Assembly: GCA_012034615.1 (NCBI GenBank)
Contig: JAAUPA010000002.1
Span: forward strand, 1-61,999
Direction of reading: 5' to 3'
DNA: 61,999 bases
Source of the DNA: Leptolyngbyaceae cyanobacterium CSU_1_4
GTDB taxonomy: Bacteria > Cyanobacteriota > Cyanobacteriia > Elainellales > Elainellaceae
Below, piece after piece: positions 54,822 to 61,999 of this stretch (position 1 is the first letter of the stretch; each line of letters starts with the position of its first letter). The notes below the pieces were generated by a model. The model ran no database searches. It saw only the letters and a program-made list of their open reading frames with translations, and was not told the DNA's origin. The position numbers and the translations under genes are program-made.

Positions 54822-56456
54822 TTACCACAATCCTCGTTTGCCGTTGGGGTGAACGGTTGCCCAATTGGTTCGTGCTACTGCCAGTTGTTCTGGCGAAACT
54901 TTTGCGCCTGTCAAATCTGCGCCACAAAGGTTGGTGCCCCGCAAATTGGCATTGCTGAGATAAGAATAGCTGAGGTCTGCCCCTCGCAAATCGGCACCTG
55001 CCAAGTCTGCGTGGCTGAGGTAGGCTCTCGATAAATTGGCGTTTTTAACGCTTGCTTGGCTCAAGCTAGCTCGACCAAAGTCAGCATTAAACAGGTTGGC
55101 TCCTTGTAAGTTAATTTTGTAAAGTTTTGCCTGATGAAAATTGGCTCCAGACAAGTCCGTTTTAGCCAAGTTCAGCAGGCTCAGATCCTGAGAATTAAAA
55201 TCTCGTTTGCCTTTGGCATATGCTTCTAACAACGCGGCGGCTGTTATGGCAGAAACTTTAGTTGAAGTCTTGCCCGCCGTTTGTCCCATTGTTTTTTCAG
55301 CTATTTTTTCAGCTATTTTTTCAGAGGGTGGAACAGCGGCGATCGCCTGTTGCGTGGCTGAATGACGCGATACTCCAGTTTGTAGGGTCGTCTCAGGCTG
55401 GCTCTTGGCATGCCGCGCCCGAATAGCCGCCGCCATGCGAGCAGAAGGAGATGTTGAAGCCGAGGAAGTTGAATCAGTGCGATCGGTCGTAAGACCAGAA
55501 GGGTGACGAGCAGTTCGCCCTGTCTGATTTGCCATGCCCTTTGCCAAACTATCCATATAAGGCTCTAGTTCCAGCGCCCTAAGGACTTCAGTTGCATTCT
55601 GGTAGCGATGCCGAACAGACACCTCCAGCATTTTTTTGAGGACTTCTGCCAGGTGGTCGCTGATGTGAACCAAATCTCGCCAGACCAATTCTCCGGTGGC
55701 AGGGTCGTATGCCATATCCTTAGGCGATTTGGTGGTGAGAAGGTAGAGACAAGTGACCCCTAAAGCATAAATATCACTGGCATAAACCGGACGCATTGCC
55801 ATTTGCTCAGGAGGTGCATAGCCCGGTGTTCCAATAGCGTATGCCGTTAAGGCGGTTTGTTCAGAGGCAGTAGATAAAATAGGGCTAACCTGATCTTTTA
55901 CCGCACCAAAGTCAATTAAAACTAACTTTTTATCTTGAGAACGCCGAATAATGTTGGCGGGCTTCAGGTCGCGATGAATTACCTGCTGGCTATGAACGTA
56001 TTGCATCAGCGGCAAAATTTCGCTGAGGAACTGTTTAATCCCAGATTCGTTGAACGCTCCCGATCGCTTGACTTCTTGCTGGAGCGTTGAGCCGCTCACA
56101 TACTCTTGCACTAAATAAAATTCTCGATTTGCCTCAAAATAATCTAACAGACGCGGAATTTGGGGATGATTCCCAATTTTTCCTAAAGTCTTAGCTTCTC
56201 GCTGAAATAAATCTCGCGCCATTTGTAAGACGTGAAAAGAACTCGTGACGGGTCGCAATTGTTTAATCACACAATACGGAGAACCCGGCAAAGATTCATC
56301 CTTGGCTACAAATGTGGCTCCAAAACCACCTTGCCCTAATGCCTGGAGAACACGATAGCGATCGCGCATTAAAAGACTGGTTCCACAGGCTGCACACTGG
56401 TCAACGGTATTAGCATTTTCGGGATTAGGACAGGCAGGATTTAAGCAGTAGCTCAT
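54822..56456 (-). CDS. Serine/threonine protein kinase with Zn-ribbon and pentapeptide repeats (SpkB-like)
   Basis: 544 residues. The N-terminal zinc ribbon (CLNPACPNPENANTVDQCAA) carries four Cys. The kinase domain spans about 32-295, with LGQGGFGATFVAKD, VIHRDLKPANI and LIDFGAVKD. A disordered Ser/Thr/Ala linker with a short KIAEKIAEK repeat spans about 300-420. The C-terminus has about eight pentapeptide repeats (LSGANFHQA, LQGANLFNAD, LAGADLRGAD). This is the layout of cyanobacterial SpkB-type kinases; SpkB in Synechocystis is linked to oxidative stress and motility. Targets here are unknown. Confidence 0.94.
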   Translation of the reverse strand: MSYCLNPACPNPENANTVDQCAACGTSLLMRDRYRVLQALGQGGFGATFVAKDESLPGSPYCVIKQLRPVTSSFHVLQMARDLFQREAKTLGKIGNHPQIPRLLDYFEANREFYLVQEYVSGSTLQQEVKRSGAFNESGIKQFLSEILPLMQYVHSQQVIHRDLKPANIIRRSQDKKLVLIDFGAVKDQVSPILSTASEQTALTAYAIGTPGYAPPEQMAMRPVYASDIYALGVTCLYLLTTKSPKDMAYDPATGELVWRDLVHISDHLAEVLKKMLEVSVRHRYQNATEVLRALELEPYMDSLAKGMANQTGRTARHPSGLTTDRTDSTSSASTSPSARMAAAIRARHAKSQPETTLQTGVSRHSATQQAIAAVPPSEKIAEKIAEKTMGQTAGKTSTKVSAITAAALLEAYAKGKRDFNSQDLSLLNLAKTDLSGANFHQAKLYKINLQGANLFNADFGRASLSQASVKNANLSRAYLSHADLAGADLRGADLSYSYLSNANLRGTNLCGADLTGAKVSPEQLAVARTNWATVHPNGKRGLW

Positions 56457-56750
56457 GCAGCATCACTCGCTTGATAAATTGCCAGGTATCGCCATCTTTA
56501 CTGTAGATTTCGACACCCTTCAGCCTCCTTACTATTCCCTGGCGAGATGGTTAGAAGCTCAATTTAACTAGGCAATCTGTTTGAAGACTTGCTGAAGAAC
56601 CCGATGGCTGCCCGAGATTTCGTCCGTGAGTCTCTCGCTCATAATTTTATTTGAGTAATTAAAATAAGTAATTATGCCTGTGAAAACCAATAGTTTTACT
56701 TCTCAAGAAACATATTATTTAGTTTTGTTTAGATGTGCAACTTCCCCAAA

Positions 56751-56816
56751 CCGCCCTCACCCTAAATTCCCCTCCCAGGGCCGGCTCGGAGATTTGCAAA
56801 AGTGGGATGTACCCGT
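56751..56816. repeat. Short intergenic repeat, family D copy 2 (shortened)
   Basis: CCGCCCTCACCCTAAATTCC, then CCTCCCAGGGCCGGCTCGGA and GATTTGCAAAAGTGGGATGT. It matches 36049-36141 but lacks the middle palindrome. It lies in the 430-nt spacer between the kinase gene and rsgA, which otherwise holds only AT-rich sequence with no ORF. Confidence 0.6.
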
Positions 56817-56886
56817 TGCACATTGAGTTTAGTTCTAAAACTCTATAGCCTTTTGCGATCCTAGAAATGATGCTTTGAGAAATAAA

Positions 56887-57987
56887 CTAATCGCCCTCTG
56901 TCAGAGATTCTTCAATATCGTGACAGAGATCTCGAAGCGTTTGTTTTTGGGTTCGACGAGAGGGCTGGCGATACTTTTTGGTCGCTAACTTAGGCTCAAT
57001 TTGCAGTTGATCTTCTCCTTTGTTATTCATTAATTTCGTGCTTTCTTCGGCTTCGCTAGAACGATTGAGAATTTCTTGATGGGCGATCGTTTCCTCTAAA
57101 AACGTTAAATAGTGATCGTATCGTTCCCATGTTCCTCTAATGACACAGTTAGGCTCAGTACGATGCAAACAATTGCTAAACTGGCAAGACTTTTCTAGAA
57201 GCTGTTGGCGAACCTCAGGAAAATATTGCGCTAGTTCAGTAGGTGTACAGTCTAAATCTGGCTGGTTAAAACCAGGGCTATCGGCAAGTAAACCGCCCTC
57301 TGGCAAACGAAATAGCTCGACATGGCGAGTGGTATGTCGTCCTCGACCCAGTTTTCCAGAAACAGAGTTCACTCTTAAATCAATAGCAGGAATGAGTCGA
57401 TTAATTAGACTAGATTTTCCAACCCCAGAAGGTCCAGAAACGATCGTAATAGTATTTGCTAATTGTTGTTGTAAAACAGTTAAATTGCTGCCTTCATGAA
57501 GGCTTAGGATGATTGGATTGTAGCCCCATTGATGGAGACGATCGCACCATTTCTGCCGCAGTTGCGCTGTAATTAAATCACTCTTATTTAAGCAAAGAGT
57601 CACTAATAAGCCCGTAGATTCAGCCTTAACCAAAAAGCGACTGAGTTGAAAGGGGTCTAAGGTGGGTTCTGCCAGCGCAAACACCAACAAGATTTGATTG
57701 GCATTGGCAACTGGCGGACGATCCATTTGCGTTTGACGAGGTTCCACTTCGGAAATTGCGCCGCGTCGGTCTACCCAGTCTGGCTCTTCAACCATCACCC
57801 GATCGCCCACCATCACCTGCTGCCCAATTTTCTTCAACCGCGATCGGCGGGTACACAGTAAGTGATCAACTCCTTGGGCTTCTGAGGGGATAAAAGTATC
57901 AAGCCTCACCCAGTAATAATTGGCTTGAACAGCAACAACGGTTCCTACTGGAGCAGAGACAAGCTGGGAAGGGTTGCCCACACTCAT
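56887..57987 (-). CDS. rsgA: Ribosome small-subunit biogenesis GTPase RsgA
   Basis: 366 residues. The OB-fold N-terminus (VVAVQANYYWVRL) is followed by a circularly permuted GTPase with NKSD (134-137) before the P-loop GPSGVGKSS (185-193) and DSPG (236-239). The zinc-binding end CQFSNCLHRTEPNC supplies three Cys and a His. A charged tail of about 60 residues follows. It helps mature the 30S subunit. Its ATG overlaps the stop of the tusA-like gene (4 nt), so it is part of the dnaJ operon. Confidence 0.96.
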   Translation of the reverse strand: MSVGNPSQLVSAPVGTVVAVQANYYWVRLDTFIPSEAQGVDHLLCTRRSRLKKIGQQVMVGDRVMVEEPDWVDRRGAISEVEPRQTQMDRPPVANANQILLVFALAEPTLDPFQLSRFLVKAESTGLLVTLCLNKSDLITAQLRQKWCDRLHQWGYNPIILSLHEGSNLTVLQQQLANTITIVSGPSGVGKSSLINRLIPAIDLRVNSVSGKLGRGRHTTRHVELFRLPEGGLLADSPGFNQPDLDCTPTELAQYFPEVRQQLLEKSCQFSNCLHRTEPNCVIRGTWERYDHYLTFLEETIAHQEILNRSSEAEESTKLMNNKGEDQLQIEPKLATKKYRQPSRRTQKQTLRDLCHDIEESLTEGD

Positions 57988-58244
57988 TGCTCAGGCTCAC
58001 CGATCTGATCAGGACAACGGATCGTTAGGGCAAAGAAGTCAGCATGATCTTCAATTTGCTCAATCCCATAGCCCTCCATTTTGAGACTATCTGGCACCTG
58101 TTCCATCGGTTCACCCGCATCCAACCAAACTTCTAGAAGAGAACCCGGAGGCATCTTTTCTAGACGAAGTTTGGTGCGGACAAAGTTAATGGGGCAAGGA
58201 GTTCCCCGCAGATCGAGTTGAGCGTCGGGAGTGAAGTGGCTCAT
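57984..58244 (-). CDS. TusA-like sulfurtransferase family protein
   Basis: 86 residues: [20 protein letters not shown] carries the conserved Cys-Pro of the TusA/SirA family, followed by [15 protein letters not shown] and a beta strand end. The CPIN form instead of CPxP is common in cyanobacterial members. The family carries persulfide sulfur, but this member's pathway is unknown. It overlaps dnaJ upstream and rsgA downstream by 4 nt each. Confidence 0.9.
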   Translation of the reverse strand: MSHFTPDAQLDLRGTPCPINFVRTKLRLEKMPPGSLLEVWLDAGEPMEQVPDSLKMEGYGIEQIEDHADFFALTIRCPDQIGEPEQ

Positions 58245-59370
58245 CCTCGGAAGAGCCCTCCAAATAATCCGCCTACTTTGCTGAGGTGATCGCCCCGAAT
58301 TTTTGCCAATTTTTCCAGGAGTTCTTTTTCTTCGGCACTAATTTTAGTAGGAATATCAATCGCAATGGTGATCAAGTGGTCGCCACGGCTTACGGGGTTG
58401 CCTAGACGCGGAACACCACGGTTTTCTAGGGTAATGGTGGTGTTGGGTTGAGTCCCGGGAGCGATCGTAACTTCCGCAGGTCCCTCTACCGTTTCAACTT
58501 CAATGCGATCGCCCAGAATTGCCTGCAAGTAACTCAGCTTAATTTTTGAGAGAATATTAATTCCATCTCGCTGAAACTCGGCATCTTCGTTCACAAATAA
58601 GTAAACATACAAATCTCCTGGCGGACCGCCGCGTTGCCCCGTGTCTCCCTCACTCGAAACCCGGAGGCGTGTGCCATTATCAACCCCCGCCGGAATCGTG
58701 ATCTTCAGCTTTTTCGCCTCTTGCTTCTGCCCGCTACCGCCGCACACATCGCACTTGTCTTCAATCATTTGCCCAGTGCCGTTACAGGTGGGGCAAACAG
58801 AAACTTGAGTAAAACTGCCAAAGGGAGTCCGGGTGGCTCGGCGCACTTGCCCTGCCCCTGTACAAGTTGAACAAACCCGTGGCTGGGTGCCAGGTTTTGC
58901 CCCTGAGCCGCTGCAAGTAGTGCAGGTTTCTAGATGGCTAATCCGAATTTCTTTTTCGCCACCAAAAATTGCTTCTCGAAAGTCTAGTTTAAGGTCGAGG
59001 CGTAGGTCATCGCCTCGAGTCGGACCGCCCCGTCTGCGCCCGGGTTGTTGCTGCTGCCCTGTGCCGCCTGAGAAGCCACTGAAAAGCTCTCAAAAATGTC
59101 TGCAAAGCCGCCTAGGTCGCTAAAGTCTTGATAGCCTGCGCTAGCAGCCGAGCCCACTCCAGCTTCGCCGAAGCGATCGTAGCGCGATCGGGTTTCAGGT
59201 TCGGACAGGACTTCATAAGCTCGATTAATTTCTTTAAAGCGCTCTTCCGCACCTGCGTCTTTGTTGACATCAGGATGATATTTACGAGCGAGCCGTCTGT
59301 AAGCGCGTTTCAGTTCCTCTTTGTCTGCGTTGCGCTGAACGCCAAGGAGTTCGTAGTAATCACCTGCCAT
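58241..59370 (-). CDS. dnaJ: Molecular chaperone DnaJ, frameshifted in the G/F region
   Basis: Track ORFs 59370-58984 and 58846-58241 are one gene. The first has the J domain ([23 protein letters not shown] in KYHPDVN). Adding a T to the run at 59082-59085 gives [20 protein letters not shown] and continues without a stop through [20 protein letters not shown]. All four zinc motifs are present: [32 protein letters not shown]. The total is about 376 residues, the normal DnaJ size. It delivers clients to DnaK and stimulates its ATPase. Confidence 0.95.
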
Positions 59371-59722
59371 AGAGCGTTGCTAAATAAGTGGGATGAGGAA
59401 GTTAAAAGTGGAGATTTGCTTTGCGCCATGATAGCTCATTGCTCACCATTTCCACCTACTCCATCCTAAACTAATCGGACAGGGAACTGCTGTTGATTTA
59501 AACGTTGCCCTGCTTTCAAATCATAGATTGGGAGAGCACAAACCCTAGCCTGTTCTCTCCCAGTCAACCAGACATAGCGTTTAAGGATCCGCCTGAAAAT
59601 AGAGTACCAGTTAGCGATTTTGTAGGGCAGGTATCTTGTCGGCTGAGTGTTAGAGGCAGGGAAGATGCCTGCCCCACGAAAATTAAAAGACTCGGATTTT
59701 AGCAAATTTCAATTTCCTTAGC
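59371..59722. other. dnaK-dnaJ spacer with a palindromic repeat
   Basis: 352 nt between dnaK and dnaJ. At 59623-59687, GGGCAGGTATCTTGTC ... GGGAAGATGCCTGCCCCAC forms an imperfect palindrome related in style to family C. A 79-residue track ORF (59466-59705, minus) has no conserved look and is not accepted. Confidence 0.45.
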
Positions 59723-61696
59723 TTAATCAACAGCCTCATAATCCGCGCTGATCGTTTCATCGTTAGCGAAGTCGTTGTCATAATTATGGGAGCCATCCGA
59801 TTCAGCATCGCTTGCCCAAGGAGCGGCTGCCGCATAAGCATATTCCCCCTCACTGTTGCTTCGGCTACTGCCTGAACTAGGTTCCGCTGCTTGCTGATAG
59901 ACAGATTCGCCTAAGGTGTATAAGGCTTGCTGAAGGGCATCTAGACACTGTTTCATCTCGTCTACAGTGACAGAACGATTTGCCAGGGCGACTCGTAAAT
60001 CGGAGACGCGATCGGCTGCCGATCGCTTGAGGTCATCACTGATAAAGTCGCCGCTGTCTCGCAACGTGGATTCGTAGCTATAGAATAAGCTGTCCGCTTG
60101 GTTGCGCAGCGTCACAAGCTGTCTACGTTGATCGTCATCTTCAGCGTAAAGTTCTGCCTCTTGGCGCATCCGCTCCACCTCAGCTTCACTTAAGCCACCC
60201 GTATTACTAATCGTGATGCCTTGCTTGCGTCCTGTGCCTTTGTCGCGGGCAGCAACCTGCAAAATACCGTTTGCGTCGATTTCAAAAGATACCTCAATTT
60301 GAGGAACGCCCCGAGGTGCCGATGGAATGCCAGTGAGTTGGAACTTGCCCAAGCTCTTGTTGTCTCTTGCCAGCGCCCGTTCGCCCTGTAGGGCGTGGAC
60401 TTCGACAGAGGTCTGACCATCTGTAGCCGTGGAGAAGGTTTGGGTTTTACTGCTAGGAATCGTCGTGTTTCGCTCAATTACTTTGGTGAAAACCTCACCG
60501 AGGGTTTCAATTCCCAAGGATAAGGGGGTTACGTCTAGCAGGAGCAAATCTTTGACCTCGCCGCCCAGCACTCCGGCTTGAATGGCAGCCCCCAAGGCTA
60601 CCGCTTCGTCGGGGTTGACCGAGCGATCGGGCATTCTGCCGCCAAAGTGCTTTTGAATTGCCTCTTGCACGGCTGGGGTGCGGGTTGACCCTCCTACTAG
60701 AATAATGCGATCGATCTGGTCGGGAGAAAGATCACAGTCTTTCAAGGCTTGAGTCACTGGATCGATGGTTGCTTGCACCAGAGGCGCAACTAATTCTTCA
60801 AAATGGGCACGGGTAAGCTCCATTTCTAAGTGCTTAGGACCTGTTTCGTCCGCCGTAATAAAGGGCAAATTGACGGTGGTATTCAGCATTGTAGAGAGTT
60901 CAATCTTTGCCTTTTCAGCCGCTTCCCTAAGGCGCTGAAGTGCCATTTTGTCATTCAACAAATCAATTTGTTCTTGCTGTTGAAACTTTTGTCGCATCCA
61001 CTCGACCAAGATACTGTCAAAGTCATCGCCGCCCAGGCGGTTGTTGCCCGAGGTGGCTTTCACCTCAAAAACGCCATCCCCCAATTGCAGGACAGACACG
61101 TCAAACGTGCCGCCGCCTAGGTCAAACACCAGAACGGTTTGATCTTGGTGTTGCTTCTCTAGTCCGTAGGATAAGGCGGCAGCAGTAGGCTCGTTGATAA
61201 TGCGCAGGACTTCTAGCCCTGCAATGGTTCCAGCGTCTTTTGTGGCTTGTCGCTGGGCATCGGTAAAGTATGCCGGAACGGTGATGACGGCTTGAGTGAC
61301 GGTTTCGCCTAGATAATTTTCGGCATCCTGCTTCAGTTTTTGCAGAATCATGGCGGAGACTTCTTGAGGCGTGTAGGCGTTGTTTCTAATTTGCACGTCT
61401 ACTGTTTCATCTCGCCCTTTGACACAGACATAGGGCACCCGACCCCGCTCTTGTTCGGTGTCGTTCCAGCGACGACCAATAAATCGCTTAATGCTGAAAA
61501 CCGTGTTTTCGGCGTTGGTAACGGCTTGCCGTTTGGCAAGTTGCCCCACGAGCCTTTCGCCAGTTTTGCCAAAGCCGACAATGCTGGGCGTGGTTCGCCC
61601 TCCTTCAGAGTTGGAGATTACAACGGGCTTGCCGCCTTCCAGAACGGCGACACAACAGTTGGTTGTGCCCAGGTCAATGCCAATGACTTTTCCCAT
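59723..61696 (-). CDS. dnaK: Molecular chaperone DnaK (Hsp70)
   Basis: 657 residues from the ATG at 61696 ([20 protein letters not shown]); the track start adds 13 non-conserved residues. Hsp70 signatures are complete: [45 protein letters not shown], and the substrate domain [20 protein letters not shown]. The C-terminus is acidic and Ser/Tyr/Ala-rich, ending SADYEAVD. Cyanobacteria have several dnaK genes; placement beside dnaJ fits the essential DnaK2, which is inference. No CIRCE element is visible upstream. Confidence 0.97.
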   Translation of the reverse strand: MGKVIGIDLGTTNCCVAVLEGGKPVVISNSEGGRTTPSIVGFGKTGERLVGQLAKRQAVTNAENTVFSIKRFIGRRWNDTEQERGRVPYVCVKGRDETVDVQIRNNAYTPQEVSAMILQKLKQDAENYLGETVTQAVITVPAYFTDAQRQATKDAGTIAGLEVLRIINEPTAAALSYGLEKQHQDQTVLVFDLGGGTFDVSVLQLGDGVFEVKATSGNNRLGGDDFDSILVEWMRQKFQQQEQIDLLNDKMALQRLREAAEKAKIELSTMLNTTVNLPFITADETGPKHLEMELTRAHFEELVAPLVQATIDPVTQALKDCDLSPDQIDRIILVGGSTRTPAVQEAIQKHFGGRMPDRSVNPDEAVALGAAIQAGVLGGEVKDLLLLDVTPLSLGIETLGEVFTKVIERNTTIPSSKTQTFSTATDGQTSVEVHALQGERALARDNKSLGKFQLTGIPSAPRGVPQIEVSFEIDANGILQVAARDKGTGRKQGITISNTGGLSEAEVERMRQEAELYAEDDDQRRQLVTLRNQADSLFYSYESTLRDSGDFISDDLKRSAADRVSDLRVALANRSVTVDEMKQCLDALQQALYTLGESVYQQAAEPSSGSSRSNSEGEYAYAAAAPWASDAESDGSHNYDNDFANDETISADYEAVD

Positions 61697-61999
61697 AATT
61701 TGCGTTCGTGTCTGTGTTCGAGTGAATGAGCGCACAACTGAGGGTACGGCTCAATAGAACCCATTTCATCCTTGCTGCAGTATTCCGCAATCTCTAGGAA
61801 ATACGATCAAGGACACTCGAAAAACTTTGTAACGAACGCAGAACCTTGGCGGAAACTGGATAATTGCCGCAGATTGGAAAAGCATTGGCATTTTTGGAGT
61901 CAAATACCCCACCGGACCAGCGGATGGGGCTTGCAACTCCACCCCGAGGATGGGTCGCAATCCCGGACAATTGACCGTGCCCTGTCTCTCCGACTGACT
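61697..61999. other. Upstream region of dnaK at the window edge
   Basis: 303 nt. grpE is often found here in cyanobacteria. I translated all three minus-strand frames and see no GrpE-like C-terminus, so either it is absent or beyond the window. The 64-residue track ORF 61766-61960 is not convincing. The region should include the dnaK promoter. Confidence 0.4.

Noticed and set aside
59466-59705. 79-residue ORF between dnaK and dnaJ
   Set aside because: It spans a palindromic repeat and has no recognisable conserved segment.
61766-61960. Possible GrpE C-terminus upstream of dnaK
   Set aside because: I translated all three minus-strand frames and none gives the GrpE end pattern.

Overview
The window is chromosomal DNA of a cyanobacterium. 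The octamer GCGATCGC (the cyanobacterial HIP1 palindrome) occurs throughout. The gene set is also cyanobacterial: a high-light-inducible protein, DUF1815, DUF2839, DUF3493 and DUF1997 proteins, the TIGR03279 and TIGR03960 radical SAM proteins, a Zn-ribbon/kinase/pentapeptide Ser/Thr kinase, an RNase E ending in an arginine-rich tail, and a dnaK-dnaJ-tusA-rsgA string. A Leptolyngbya-like filamentous host is plausible, but the sequence does not prove it. I see no tRNA, rRNA, CRISPR array, transposase or prophage.

Layout. (1) 0-7 kb is a run of small stress-type genes: a hemerythrin-domain protein, YqaE/Pmp3, a holin-IV-like membrane protein, CsbD, the TIGR02587/TIGR02588 membrane pair, a PRC-barrel protein and several small membrane or disordered proteins. 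(2) 7-13.5 kb holds a lone receiver, a cytoplasmic alpha-amylase, a DUF2294 protein, a very large membrane protein built from tandem ~85-residue repeats, and a NarL-type regulator. (3) 14-19 kb is a phosphorelay cluster: a CHASE3 histidine kinase, an Rcp1-like receiver and two receiver-kinase hybrids. (4) 19-24 kb has hypothetical and stress membrane proteins, a saccharopine-dehydrogenase-like protein and an Hlip. (5) 25-27 kb is a two-gene operon of a haem-oxygenase-like di-iron oxidase (HDO) and an NPPY methyltransferase, which is the best candidate for an undescribed pathway. (6) 27.5-36 kb carries 5-oxoprolinase, an M23 peptidase, a glycosyltransferase, a TIGR03279 protein and a DUF1997 protein. 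(7) 36-42 kb is TIGR03960, rne and rnhB on the minus strand, with a long rne leader. (8) 42-51 kb holds STAS, prolyl aminopeptidase, nadA, sfsA, an orphan sugar-ABC permease, an unannotated 31-residue membrane peptide and a DinG-like helicase. (9) 51-62 kb, mostly minus strand, holds dacB, an FAD oxidoreductase, DUF3493, the Ser/Thr kinase, rsgA, tusA-like, dnaJ and dnaK.

The main caution is that at least a dozen genes, including rne, dnaJ, nadA and dacB, are cut by single-base frameshifts. Most lie in short homopolymers, and recognisable family sequence resumes in another frame. The shifts go in both directions and hit housekeeping genes, so assembly or sequencing indels are the simplest explanation. 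I list these genes at full reconstructed extent.

Several short repeat families sit in the intergenic spaces. One is a ~170-195 bp MITE-like element with terminal inverted repeats (three copies). Others are short palindromic C/G-rich units that in places supply gene stop codons.
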